Of a DNA stretch of 64,000 nucleotides, positions 51,095 through 59,850 are shown in pieces. Every line of letters starts with the position of its first letter. The first letter of the stretch is position 1. This stretch comes from Streptomyces luteolifulvus (GTDB lineage Bacteria; Actinomycetota; Actinomycetes; Streptomycetales; Streptomycetaceae). The notes beneath the pieces are model-generated. The model saw only the letters and a program-made list of their open reading frames with translations. It was not told the origin of the DNA and searched no databases. Both the position numbers and the translations under genes were made by a program. The stretch is from contig NZ_VZRB01000012.1 in assembly GCF_008806595.1 (NCBI RefSeq), positions 172,159-236,158 of the forward strand, given 5' to 3'.

Positions 51095-51952
51095 GTGACA
51101 GCATTCTTCGCCCTGGCCACCAGCCTGTTGTGGGGCCTGGCCGACTTCGGCGGCGGACTGCTGACCCGGCGCACCCCCGCGCTCACCGTGGTCGTCGTCT
51201 CGCAGGCGATCGCGGCGGTCGTCCTGGGCGTGGTCGTCGTGGCCACCGGCGGCTGGAGCGAGACCGGACCGCGCCTGTGGTTCGCGGTCGCCGCCGGTCT
51301 GGTGGGCCCGGTCGCCCTGTTCGCCTTCTACAAGGCACTCGCGCTGGGCCCGATGGGCGTCGTCTCCCCGCTCGCCACCCTGAGTGTGGCCGTCCCCGTG
51401 GGCGTGGGACTCTTCCTGGGCGAGCGCCCGGGACTCGCCCAGGCCGCGGGGATCGCGGTCGCCGTCGCCGGCGTCGTCCTCGCGGGCGGACCGCAGCTCA
51501 CAGGTGCCCCCGTCCAGCGCCGGACCATCCTGCTCACGCTGGTCGCGGCGCTCGGCTTCGGCACGGTCTTCGCCCTCATCGCGGAGGCGTCGACGACCGT
51601 CACCGGCCTGATCCTCGCGCTCTTCGTCCAGCGTGTGACCAATGTGGCCGCGGGCGGCGCCGCCCTGTACATCTCCACGAAACGGGGTGCGCCCGGCCTC
51701 CCGGAGGGCGGCTTCCCCTGGGGCTCGCTGCCGGCGCTGGCCTTCGTCGGCCTCGCCGACGTCGCGGCGAACGGCACCTACTCCATCGCCGCCCAGCACG
51801 GTCCGGTCACGGTGGCCGCGGTTCTCGCCTCGCTCTACCCGGTGGTGACCGCCCTGGCCGCGCGCGGCTTCCTCAGCGAACGGCTGCGGACCGTCCAGGC
51901 AGCGGGCGCGGGCCTCGCCCTGATGGGCACGCTGCTCCTGGCGACGGGCTGA
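51095..51952 (+). CDS. EamA-family (DMT) transporter
   Basis: A 285-residue ten-helix transporter of two EamA repeats (TSLLWGLADFGGGLLTRRTP at the start; AFYKALALGPMGVVSPLA ends repeat one; LYPVVTALAARGFLSERL closes repeat two). It probably exports an amino acid or metabolite. The GTG start lies 105 bases from the divergent XRE-cupin gene. Confidence 0.9.
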   Translation: MTAFFALATSLLWGLADFGGGLLTRRTPALTVVVVSQAIAAVVLGVVVVATGGWSETGPRLWFAVAAGLVGPVALFAFYKALALGPMGVVSPLATLSVAVPVGVGLFLGERPGLAQAAGIAVAVAGVVLAGGPQLTGAPVQRRTILLTLVAALGFGTVFALIAEASTTVTGLILALFVQRVTNVAAGGAALYISTKRGAPGLPEGGFPWGSLPALAFVGLADVAANGTYSIAAQHGPVTVAAVLASLYPVVTALAARGFLSERLRTVQAAGAGLALMGTLLLATG

Positions 51953-52025
51953 GCCGGTCCGGATCGGCGAGCCGCGGTCTCCTCGTCCATGTCGCCGAGC
52001 TTCGCCGCAGTCTCCTGGTCCATTC

Positions 52026-52447
52026 CGCCGAGCTTCGCCGCCTCCCCGTCCAGCTCCCCGAGCTTCGCCGCCGTCTCCTCGTCCAGCTCCGCCAGGGCCA
52101 GCAGCTGGCCCGGTGTCACACCCTCCGGAATCGGCACCGGCGCGGGGATCCTCAATCGGCACCGGCGCGGGGATCCTCAGCGGCGGCTGCCAGCCGTCGG
52201 CCGACGTCCAGCCCCGTCAACGACCCGGTCAGTCCAAATCGGCCAGCTCCGTCGCCGTCCCATCGCTCCGTCCGGCCAGCTCCGCCGCCTCCCCGTCCAG
52301 CTCTGCAAGCTTCGCCGCCGTCTCCTCGTCCAGCTCCGCCAGCGCCAGCAGCTGGCCCGGCGTCACACCCTCCGGAATCGGCACCGGCGCGGGGGTCCTC
52401 AGCGGCGGCTGCCAGCCATCGGCGGGCGTCCAGCGCCGTACGACCCG
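52026..52447. repeat. Duplicated 3' end of the acyltransferase gene
   Basis: The sequence coding for the tail of the next gene (about 52272-52447) occurs again, in the same orientation, at about 52026-52220. Both copies contain the complement of PVPIPEGVTPGQLLALAELD. The distal copy has an added 25-bp tandem duplication (52130-52154 and 52155-52179) that breaks its frame. The 276-base gap 51953-52228 consists mainly of this dead copy and holds no separate gene. Confidence 0.8.
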
Positions 52448-53047
52448 GGCGGGCGCACCGGCGACCACGGCATGGTCGGGCACCACACCCCGTACGACGG
52501 CGCCGGCCGCCACGACCACGTTCCGCCCGATCCGCGCCCCCGGCAGGATCACCGCGCCGGTCCCGATCCAGCAGCCCGGTCCGACCTCGACCGGCTCCAT
52601 CCGCGGCCACTGCTTGCCGATGGGCTGGTGCGGGTCGTCGTACGAATGGTTGGTGGAGGTGACGTAGACGTACGGGCCGAAGTAGCAGTCGCTGCCGATG
52701 GTGACCGTCGTGTCGGCGATGACATGGCTCCCGCGGCCCAGGACGACTCCGTCGCCGATCCGCAGGATTGGGTCCGGGCCGAGGTCGAGGTCGGGCATCA
52801 GTCCGGCGGTCAGGGTGACCTGCTCGCCGACGATGCAGTGGGCGCCCAGGTGGATCCACGGTTCACCGAAGACCGTGCCGAGCGGGAACGCCAGCCGGGT
52901 GCCCGTGCCCAGAGCGCCGAAGCGGAAGCGTCCCGGGTGTTCGGCGGTGACGGAGCCGGTGCGCTGCACCCAGGCCCAGCCGGCGTGGACGGCCCGTTGC
53001 GTGAGGCCGCGCCGCCATGATGAGAACGTGTTCTTGCGCTTCGGCAC
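52229..53047 (-). CDS. Left-handed beta-helix acyltransferase
   Basis: A 272-residue hexapeptide-repeat transferase (LbH, maltose/galactoside O-acetyltransferase type): IGDGVVLGRGSHVIADTTVT, YVTSTNHSYDD, VGPGCWIGTGAVILPGARIG and VVAAGAVVRGVVPDHAVVAG. It transfers an acyl group, commonly acetyl, to a sugar or similar acceptor. The C-terminal 50 residues form a Glu/Ala/Leu tail (LAELDEETAAKLAELDGEAA) that looks coiled-coil. The GTG at 53047 has GGTGAG upstream. Confidence 0.83.
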   Translation of the reverse strand: MPKRKNTFSSWRRGLTQRAVHAGWAWVQRTGSVTAEHPGRFRFGALGTGTRLAFPLGTVFGEPWIHLGAHCIVGEQVTLTAGLMPDLDLGPDPILRIGDGVVLGRGSHVIADTTVTIGSDCYFGPYVYVTSTNHSYDDPHQPIGKQWPRMEPVEVGPGCWIGTGAVILPGARIGRNVVVAAGAVVRGVVPDHAVVAGAPARVVRRWTPADGWQPPLRTPAPVPIPEGVTPGQLLALAELDEETAAKLAELDGEAAELAGRSDGTATELADLD

Positions 53048-53151
53048 TCGCTCACCGTACTCAGAGCGCGGTCGGCCCATGCGACCGGAGCCCTGTGATC
53101 TTCGCCCCACCGGGTGGCGTACGGTGCGTGTATCGAGGACCAGGAGGCGGA

Positions 53152-53682
53152 ATGACGCAGCAGGCGCTGATCACGGGCATCGGGGGCAAGGACCCGAAGG
53201 TGGATGCGGACGCGTTCGTGGCACCCACGTCCGCGGTGATCGGGGACGTGACGCTGCATGCGGGCGCGAGCGTCTGGTACGGGGCGGTGCTGCGCGGCGA
53301 CGTCGAGCGGATCTCCGTCGGCGCGAGCAGCAACGTCCAGGACAACTGCACCCTCCACGCCGACCCGGGCTTCCCGGTCAGCGTCGGCGAGCGCGTCTCC
53401 ATAGGCCACAACGCCGTCGTGCACGGGGCGACCGTCGAGGACGACTGCCTGATCGGCATGGGGGCGACGGTGCTGAACGGCGCGGTGATCGGTGCCGGTT
53501 CACTGGTGGCCGCGCAGGCACTGGTGCCTCAGGGGATGCGCGTACCCCCGGGGTCGCTGGTCGCGGGTGTGCCGGCGAAGGTCAAGCGGGAGTTGACGGC
53601 CGAGGAGCGTGAGGGTGTCACGCTCAACGGAACGATGTACGCGGAGCTGGCCCGGGCTCACCGGGACGTGCACGGCAAGTAG
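53152..53682 (+). CDS. Gamma-type carbonic anhydrase-like protein
   Basis: A 176-residue left-handed beta-helix protein of the gamma-class carbonic anhydrase (YrdA/PaaY) family: VWYGAVLRGDVERISVGASS, NVQDNCTLHADPG, VSIGHNAVVHGATV and GMGATVLNGAVIGAGSLVAA. The three His metal ligands lie in LHADPG, IGHN and VVHG. CAGGAGG precedes the ATG. Confidence 0.9.
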   Translation: MTQQALITGIGGKDPKVDADAFVAPTSAVIGDVTLHAGASVWYGAVLRGDVERISVGASSNVQDNCTLHADPGFPVSVGERVSIGHNAVVHGATVEDDCLIGMGATVLNGAVIGAGSLVAAQALVPQGMRVPPGSLVAGVPAKVKRELTAEEREGVTLNGTMYAELARAHRDVHGK

Positions 53683-53700
53683 GAATCCCGCTCAGACCAC

Positions 53701-54648
53701 TCACTCCTCGTCCGTGCCCTTCTCGGGCTTCGTTCGGCCGACTTCCGTTTCGATGTGCTGCTGGGCGCGGATGTGCAGGACGTCGCCGATGAACAGGTCG
53801 TACACCAGCACGCCGATCACACCGCCGATCAGCGGCCCGACGATCGGGATCCAGAAGTAATTGCTGAACGCCCCGGATAGGGTGCCGGGCATCGCCAGAT
53901 CCTCCCAGCCGGCCGCCCAGGTGAGCAGGCGCGGGCCGAGGTCACGGGCCGGATTGATGGCGTAGCCGGCGTTCGCCCCGTAGGACATGCCGATCGCCGC
54001 GACGACGAATCCGATGACCAGTGGGCCCAGGTTGGCTTTCACCGCGGTGTTCCGCAGATCCACGACCGCGACGACCAGCATCGCCAGGAAGGCGGTGCCC
54101 ACGATCTGGTCGATCAACGGCCCCCAGATACCGCCGTTGAAATACGGCGCCGGGAACGTGGCGAAGATGGAGAAGGATGCCAGCGTGTGGCCATTGGTCT
54201 TCGGGCCTCTGGCGGCGTCGTCGAAGGCACTGATCGCATCGTGGTACACCGCGTACACCAGCGCGGCCCCGGCGAATGCCCCGATCACCTGCGACAGCAT
54301 GTACGGGGCGACCTTGGCCCAGGGGAATTTCCGGCGCACCGCGAATGCCAGGGTCACCGCCGGATTGATGTGAGCCCCGCTCACTCCGCCGGCCACGTAG
54401 ATACCGAAGACCACGGCCATGGCCCAGCCCCAGGTGATCAGCAGCCAGTCTCCGGCGCCCCAGAAGAACATCGTGGGCCCCGAAGTACGGCCCGACCCCG
54501 GCAGAGCGGCGACCGCCATGGCCACCACACCGCATCCGAAGGAAATGAGGACGAACGTCCCGAGGAACTCCGACAGGCATTCGCCCCAGAGGCCTCCGCG
54601 TCGTCTGAGTCGAGAAGGCTTGATCAGTGGCGGGATCTCTACAGCCAT
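53701..54648 (-). CDS. MIP-family channel (aquaglyceroporin)
   Basis: A 315-residue six-helix channel of the major intrinsic protein family. The two NPA loops are SGAHINPAVT and GYAINPARDLGPR; the Asp after the second NPA points to glycerol or small-solute transport over pure water. Insertions between helices make it longer than E. coli GlpF. The ATG at 54648 follows GGGAGGAACC, which fixes the start. It is not next to glycerol kinase, so the substrate is uncertain. Confidence 0.92.
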   Translation of the reverse strand: MAVEIPPLIKPSRLRRRGGLWGECLSEFLGTFVLISFGCGVVAMAVAALPGSGRTSGPTMFFWGAGDWLLITWGWAMAVVFGIYVAGGVSGAHINPAVTLAFAVRRKFPWAKVAPYMLSQVIGAFAGAALVYAVYHDAISAFDDAARGPKTNGHTLASFSIFATFPAPYFNGGIWGPLIDQIVGTAFLAMLVVAVVDLRNTAVKANLGPLVIGFVVAAIGMSYGANAGYAINPARDLGPRLLTWAAGWEDLAMPGTLSGAFSNYFWIPIVGPLIGGVIGVLVYDLFIGDVLHIRAQQHIETEVGRTKPEKGTDEE

Positions 54649-54783
54649 GGTTCCTCCCAGACTGTCGTCCATGTGCGCCGAAGGGCGCTTGATCCCCTCC
54701 CCCCACTGTTCGTCATCATACTGCGACCTGCACCTCGGGGCGCGCCGAGACCCAGGCCCTGACCAGCCAAAACAGTCGCGGGC

Positions 54784-55428
54784 CTAGTCCCCGGCGGGGA
54801 CCGGTTCGGCCTCCTGCCGGTCGGCCTGGGCCTGCTTGGCCTTGCGCTTGACGATCAGCATGGAGGTCAGGCCGATGACCACGGCCGCCACCAGGCCCAG
54901 CCACGAGAAGCGCTTCAGCCAGGACTCGGCGACGACACCGACGTAATAGATGACGGCCGTCGTGCCGCCCGCCCAGAGGATGCCGCCGAAGACGTTGGCG
55001 ATGAGGAACTTCCAGTACGGCATCCGGAGCACGCCCGCGAGCGGTCCGGCGAAGATACGCAGCAGGGCGACGAAGCGGCCGAAGAAGACGGCCCACATGC
55101 CCCACTTCTCGAAGGACCGTTCAGCCGTGGCGATATGTCCTTCACTGAAATGCTTGGGGAACTTCTTGCCGAGCCAGGCCAGCAGCGGCCGCCCGCCCTT
55201 GCGGCCGATGGCGTAGCCGATGGAGTCGCCGACGATCGCGCCGAAGCTGGCGCACGCGCCCAGGATCACCGGGTCGATGCCCTCGTGCTGCGAGGACATC
55301 AGTGCCGCCGACACCAGGATGATCTCGCCCGGCAGCGGAATGCCCAGGCTTTCCAGACCGATGACGAGCCCCACCACGGCGTAGACGGCCGCCGCGGGCA
55401 CCGAGTCGAGCCACTCCTGGACGTGCAA
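54784..55428 (-). CDS. DedA-family membrane protein
   Basis: A 214-residue DedA/SNARE-associated membrane protein with GLESLGIPLPGEIILVSAAL near the start, GYAIGRKGGRPLLAWLGKKF and FFGRFVALLRIFAGPLAGVL, the typical conserved stretch. DedA proteins act as lipid scramblases/flippases, including for undecaprenyl phosphate. The C terminus is a basic/acidic tail. A TTG start follows GAGGAA. Confidence 0.88.
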   Translation of the reverse strand: MHVQEWLDSVPAAAVYAVVGLVIGLESLGIPLPGEIILVSAALMSSQHEGIDPVILGACASFGAIVGDSIGYAIGRKGGRPLLAWLGKKFPKHFSEGHIATAERSFEKWGMWAVFFGRFVALLRIFAGPLAGVLRMPYWKFLIANVFGGILWAGGTTAVIYYVGVVAESWLKRFSWLGLVAAVVIGLTSMLIVKRKAKQAQADRQEAEPVPAGD

Positions 55429-55677
55429 CGCCGGTTCCTCCCCATTTGCGTCCTTGCACTACCGGCGTGCGCCGCAACCGGCGCACGCCGGGAAGCCTAC
55501 CCGGTGACCGATGAGGGTTCAGGACACCGGCCGTGAGGGAGTCGAGCGCGCTGCGCGTCGGTGGTCTGGCTTCGAGGGGGCTGCCCTGCGTGTCGGCAGA
55601 GTGCTCGCGCCCTCGTTCGCGGCTTCGGGCACCCAGCGCTGTCCCACGGATCCGTCCCGGATGGTGCGTGCGGCACG

Positions 55678-55833
55678 GTGCACGGCGTCGTCCTCAACGG
55701 GCTGCGCTACGACACCGGCGACAAGGCGGAATGCCTCCGCACGGTGGTCAGGCCGGCCTGCGAACGATCCGACCTGGGCCGCGAGTTCGCGACCTGGCTC
55801 AAGGAGTTCGTCACGGGCCTGGAGGGGCGGCAC
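55678..55833 (+). pseudogene. C-terminal remnant of a GalU-like uridylyltransferase
   Basis: Within the 554-base gap 55429-55982, one frame reads VHGVVLNGLRYDTGDKAE then LGREFATWLKEFVTGLEG. This matches the end of UTP-glucose-1-phosphate uridylyltransferase (GRRYDTGD motif with trailing helices). The nucleotide-binding N-terminal domain is missing upstream, and the frame has no convincing start. It looks like the tail of a deleted second galU copy. Nothing else is recognisable in the gap. Confidence 0.55.
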
Positions 55834-55982
55834 GACCGACCACCACGGCCTGGCAGGCTGAGTGGACGACAAAGACCCGCCGCCCCCGGCCTGACCGGAA
55901 GACAGTGACATACAGCCCCCTGCCCACCCCCATGCAAACCCGGCCGACGCACGAGCCGACCGGGTCACCGACACGCTCCTGC

Positions 55983-56435
55983 TCAGCCGTTGGGCCGCAG
56001 GGTCCACACGACCGTCATCTCACTGGTCACGGCACCGTCCTCGCGCTGGATGGCGACCGTCACCGGGAACTCCGGGCGCTTGCCCGCGTCGAGTTCGGCG
56101 ACGACCTCGGCGGCGGGGCGGCCGAGCGTCGCGGTGGCCCTGACGGGCCCCAGGGCGATCTTCTTGAACGCGATCTCGGCCGTGACCGGCAGCGGAACGG
56201 CACGCGAGAGCTGGTCACCGAAGGCGGCCAGCACGATCGCTCCGCTCGCCGACTCGCCCAGCGTGAACATCGCCCCGGCGTGCGGCCCGCCCACATGGTT
56301 GCGGTACTCGCTCTGATCCGGCAGCGCCAGCACGGCCCTGTCCGGAGTGGTCTCCAGGTACTCCAGGTTCAACGTGCGAACCATCGGCACCGTGGCGGCG
56401 AGCAACTCGCCGATCGACATCTGATCTGCGCTCAT
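55983..56435 (-). CDS. DUF4442 hotdog-fold thioesterase-like protein
   Basis: A 150-residue hotdog-fold protein of the DUF4442/PaaI-like group: YRNHVGGPHAGAMFTLGESA, AVPLPVTAEIAFKKIALGPV and VTVAIQREDGAVTSEMTVVW. It is a probable acyl-CoA thioesterase, substrate unknown. The ATG at 56435 is used; a GTG at 56441 adds two residues. Confidence 0.85.
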   Translation of the reverse strand: MSADQMSIGELLAATVPMVRTLNLEYLETTPDRAVLALPDQSEYRNHVGGPHAGAMFTLGESASGAIVLAAFGDQLSRAVPLPVTAEIAFKKIALGPVRATATLGRPAAEVVAELDAGKRPEFPVTVAIQREDGAVTSEMTVVWTLRPNG

Positions 56436-56505
56436 ATCCACACGTTACCCGCGAGTAGCGCCGGCTGACCAGGACCGTCCGGTGATCGCCGTATCCTTAC
56501 GGCTC

Positions 56506-57462
56506 ATGTGGCCAGGAGAACAGCCGCCTGCGGGCGAGCGGAATCCGCAGCAGCACCCCGTGGACGGAAACCCGTACCAGCAGCCCGGATACCAGCAGCC
56601 CAACCCGTACACCCAGCAGCAGCCACCCCCGTGGAACGCCCCCACCGTCCCGGCCGGAGCCACGGTCCCCCGGCCACGTGACGGCGCACGCCGTACGAAG
56701 GTCATCGCCGTCTCGGCGGCAGCGGTCGTCGTGATGGCCACAGCCGTGACCGGAGCCGTGCTGCTGGGCGGCGGCTCGAAGCGCGGGGCCTCTCCCGAGC
56801 CGACCCGTTCCTCGGCGTCGCCGGCCCCGGCGGACAACCCGCGGGCGGCGGACGACCAGAAGCCGACCGTGGACGGCTGGAAGGTCGTGGTGAACCCCGA
56901 GCTGGGGGTCGCATTCGACGTGCCCGCGGACTGGGCGCTGCAGTCGACGAGCTGGGTCTCGTACGTCTCGGAGAACGACGACCCCGAGGACAAGCCCCTG
57001 GTCGGTATGAAGGCTCCCGCCGTTCTCAAGGAGAAGTGGTGCGGGGCCGACGACGACAAGGACGGCCGACTCGACTACGAGCCGCTGGCCATGACGGGCA
57101 GCCGGGGCAACAACGGGGCCAGGAACACCGAGGAGATCGCCCGTTCCGACTCGGCGACGTGGGTCTACGGCATGTTCACCCAGCCGGACCACAAGAAGGT
57201 CACGACCGGCCCTGTCACCTCCTTCACCACGGAATCCGACCTCGTCGGCAGCGTCGCCACCTCCTCGTCGTCCGGTGTCGTCAAGCAGAACAAGTGCGAC
57301 TCGGACGGCAAGGCGACGACCTTCGCCTTCGCGAACGCCGAGGGCGACTTCGCTTCCTGGTCGTTCGTCGGTGCCAAGGGGGTCGGCGGGGAGGTCCCGG
57401 ACGCCACGGTCACGAAGGTCCTGAAGACGGTGCGGCTCTACACGCCCTCGGACTCCCCCTGA
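56506..57462 (+). CDS. Pro/Gln-rich membrane-anchored protein, first paralogue
   Basis: A 318-residue single-pass protein: a cytoplasmic Pro/Gln/Tyr-rich N terminus (NPYQQPGYQQPNPYTQQQPP, about 28-47), a basic patch (RRTKV), one helix (about 66-89; VIAVSAAAVVVMATAVTGAV), a Ser/Pro linker, and an exported domain (from about 120) with WKVVVNPELGVAFDVPADW and two conserved Cys (KWCGADDDKD; NKCDSDGK), likely a disulfide. It has about half its residues in common with the next gene, a tandem duplication. The function is unknown. Confidence 0.75.
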   Translation: MWPGEQPPAGERNPQQHPVDGNPYQQPGYQQPNPYTQQQPPPWNAPTVPAGATVPRPRDGARRTKVIAVSAAAVVVMATAVTGAVLLGGGSKRGASPEPTRSSASPAPADNPRAADDQKPTVDGWKVVVNPELGVAFDVPADWALQSTSWVSYVSENDDPEDKPLVGMKAPAVLKEKWCGADDDKDGRLDYEPLAMTGSRGNNGARNTEEIARSDSATWVYGMFTQPDHKKVTTGPVTSFTTESDLVGSVATSSSSGVVKQNKCDSDGKATTFAFANAEGDFASWSFVGAKGVGGEVPDATVTKVLKTVRLYTPSDSP

Positions 57463-57527
57463 TTGCTACGCCCCTGACAAACCCCGGTGACCGAATCGTG
57501 TCCCCCGCGCCACTAGGGTGGCTGGCC

Positions 57528-58523
57528 ATGTGGCCAGGACAGCAGCCGCCCGGGGGCGAGCAGAACCCGCAGAACAATCCGTACCAGCAGCCGGGGTACC
57601 AGCAGCCGAATCCTTATCAGCAGCCCGGCTACCAGCAGCCCAACCCCTATGGGCAGCAGCCGCAGTGGGGCGCCTCGGGGCCGGTGGGGGCGCCGGAGCC
57701 GCCGCGGGGCGGGGGCGGGAACCGTACGAAGGTGGTCGCCATCGTCGCGGCGACGGCGGTGGTCGTGGCCGCCGGTGTGACCGGATTCCTCGTCCTGGGC
57801 GGGGACAAGGACGAGAAGGCGGACGGAGGCAAGGACGGCAAGCCGTCCGCGAGCGCGTCGTCCGTCGAACCGAGCACGTCCGCCTCCGAGGACAACCCGC
57901 GCGGCGGTGAGGAGGAGCAGCCGACGGTCAAGGGCTGGAAGGTCGTCATCAACCCCAAGTGGGGTACGGCCTTCGACGTGCCGGCGGACTGGGAGGTCCA
58001 GGACCCGGGTCTCTCGATCGGTTTCGAGGACCGGAAGGCGGACGACGCCAAGCCGATCATCACCATGACCGCGCCGGCGTTCAACAAGTCCAAGTGGTGC
58101 ACGACCGACGACAACAAGGACGGCAGGACCGAGGACACGGCGCTGGCGGCGGCCGGCACCAAGGGCGCCAACGGCGCCAAGAGCACCGACGAGATCGCGA
58201 TCAACACCCCGGCCTGGTGGGTCTACGGCGGTTACACGCAGCCGGACAAGAAGACGGTGACGTTCGACAAGAAGGCCACCCCCTACACGACCACGTCCGG
58301 GGTCAAGGGCAGCGTCGGCTGGGCGGAGTCGACCAACACGCCCCAGAAGGGCAAGTGCGCGAGTGACGGCAAGGCGGTCACGTTCGGCTTCAAGAACTCG
58401 GTCGGCGACTTCGTGTCGTGGAACTTCTACGGCGCCAAGGGCGTCAAGGACGAGGTCCCCAAGGAGACCATCATGAAGATCCTCAGCACGGTCCGGCTGC
58501 ACGGGGATCCGACCGAGGGCTGA
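57528..58523 (+). CDS. Pro/Gln-rich membrane-anchored protein, second paralogue
   Basis: A 331-residue paralogue of the gene just upstream, with the same order: repeats of YQQPGYQQPNP (three related copies), one helix (about 64-88; VVAIVAATAVVVAAGVTGFL), a Lys/Ser linker and the exported domain (WKVVINPKWGTAFDVPADWE; Cys in KWCTTDDNKD and GKCASDGK). The upstream start MWPGQQPPGGEQNP is shared with the first copy (MWPGEQPPAGERNP), confirming both starts. There is a 65-base gap between them, so they may be one transcript. Confidence 0.76.
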   Translation: MWPGQQPPGGEQNPQNNPYQQPGYQQPNPYQQPGYQQPNPYGQQPQWGASGPVGAPEPPRGGGGNRTKVVAIVAATAVVVAAGVTGFLVLGGDKDEKADGGKDGKPSASASSVEPSTSASEDNPRGGEEEQPTVKGWKVVINPKWGTAFDVPADWEVQDPGLSIGFEDRKADDAKPIITMTAPAFNKSKWCTTDDNKDGRTEDTALAAAGTKGANGAKSTDEIAINTPAWWVYGGYTQPDKKTVTFDKKATPYTTTSGVKGSVGWAESTNTPQKGKCASDGKAVTFGFKNSVGDFVSWNFYGAKGVKDEVPKETIMKILSTVRLHGDPTEG

Positions 58524-58575
58524 GCAAGCCGCAAACAGTTTGGCAAGCCCCGCCCCCGCCAGCGATAGTCGGCCG

Positions 58576-59592
58576 GTGACCTCCGCCGCCGACTCCCCCC
58601 GCCACTCCCGCGGACCCGCCTGGGCGAGCCGCAACTACACCCTGCTGACCGCAGGGGCCTTCGTGACGAACCTGGGCAGCCAGGGCGCGCTGATCGCCGC
58701 CGCGTTCGCGGTGCTCGAAGCGGGCGGGGACGGCGGTGACGTGGGGCTGGTCGCCGCCTCCCGCACGCTGCCGCTGGTGGTCTTCCTCCTCATCGGCGGA
58801 GCGGTGGCGGACCGGCTGCCCCGGCATCGCGTCATGGTCGCGGCCAACGCCCTCAACTGCCTGTCGCAGGCGGCCTTCGCGGTGCTGGTCCTCGCCGGGG
58901 AACCGGAGCTGTGGCAGATGATGCTGCTGACCGCGCTCGGCGGCACCGGCCAGGCGTTCTTCAGTCCCGCGGCCGAGGGCATGCTGCTGTCGTCGGTCGA
59001 GGGGGAACAGGCGGGCCGGGCGTTCGCCGTGTTCCGGATGGCGATGCAGGGGGCGGCACTCGGCGGCGCCGCGCTGGGCGGGGTGATGGTGGCCGCGATC
59101 GGACCGGGCTGGGTGCTCGCCGCGGACGCGGCGGCGTTCGCCGTCGCCGGGGCGCTGCGGTCCCTCCTCGACGTGAGCCACATTCCGCCCCGCGCCCCGG
59201 GCGGCGGAATGCTCGCCGATCTCCGGGAGGGCTGGCGGGAGTTCGCCGGCCGGCCCTGGCTGTGGGGCATCGTCGTCCAGTTCTCCGTCGCGAACGCGGT
59301 CGTCGGTGCCGCCGACGCTGTCTACGGCCCCCTTGTCGCCAGGGACCACCTCGGCGGTGCCGGGCCGTGGGGCCTGGCGCTCGGCTTCTTCGGGGCGGGC
59401 ACGGTCGGCGGTGCGCTGCTGATGACGCGCTGGAAGCCGCGCCGGCTGCTACTCGCGGGCACACTGTGCGTCTTCCCACTGGCCCTGCCGTCCGCAGCAC
59501 TCGCCGTGCCGGTGCCGGCCGGGGTCCTGTACGCGGTGATGTTCCTGACCGGTGTGACCCTGGAGGTGTTCGGGGTCTCCTGGATGACCGCG
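58576..59592 (+). pseudogene. MFS transporter truncated by an integrated element
   Basis: The first 339 residues are a normal Streptomyces MFS exporter of the MFS_3/enterobactin-exporter-like type (RNYTLLTAGAFVTNLGSQGA, DRLPRHRVMVAANALN, AFFSPAAEGMLLSSVEGEQA). Homology ends abruptly after FGVSWMTAQH; relatives go on for about 75-90 residues with the last two helices. After about 59592 the sequence becomes AT-richer and unrelated to transporters, although the frame stays open until 59991. The break is most simply explained by insertion of a mobile element. The GTG at 58576 is the likely start. Confidence 0.78.
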
Positions 59593-59599
59593 CAACACC
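59590..59599. other. Possible attachment-site core at the MFS junction
   Basis: GCGCAACACC lies exactly where the MFS gene stops matching its family. The same ten bases recur at 60343-60352, and nine of them (GCGCAACAC) at 61021-61029, in the same orientation. This could be a recombination core with secondary sites. No integrase gene is inside the window, so it is a proposal. Confidence 0.35.
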
Positions 59600-59651
59600 T
59601 CTGCGTATGTAACCTCAGTGCCCTTGCATTCCTTGCCCCGGTAGCACTCAT

Positions 59652-59691
59652 CAGAGAGCCCCCAAGGGATACGTCCCGAGGGGGCTTCTCT
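59652..59691. terminator. Strong stem-loop terminator at the element edge
   Basis: The two arms, CAGAGAGCCCCC and its near-complement GGGGGCTTCTCTG (one bulged base), pair with a second inner stem GGGA/TCCC inside. It lies 55 bases inside the element. On the minus strand it would terminate transcripts leaving the element toward the MFS gene. Confidence 0.7.
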
Positions 59692-59705
59692 GTATCTGGA
59701 GTCGC

Positions 59706-59850
59706 TCAGCTATTACGGAAACGCCGCCATGCTTCCCGTACCTCTGCAAGAGCGTTGAGGGTCTTGACAGCCGCGTCTCTCAGCGCCAGCAGCAGCAGGA
59801 CACACACCGATGAAGCCGATAAGCCAGTACGCCTTCGTACTCAGATCCAC
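59706..59850 (-). pseudogene. Small membrane protein with a frameshift in a GT tract
   Basis: From a GTG at 59850 the minus strand reads VDLSTKAYWLIGFIGVC, then a GTGTGT tract. Shifting frame there gives VLLLLALRDAAVKTLNALAE, VREAWRRFRNS and a stop. The sum is a credible 49-residue protein with one helix and a basic end. Loss of one GT unit would explain the shift. The end AWRRFRNS resembles AWRRFKRSLRD in the small open frame at 60682-60816. Confidence 0.35.
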
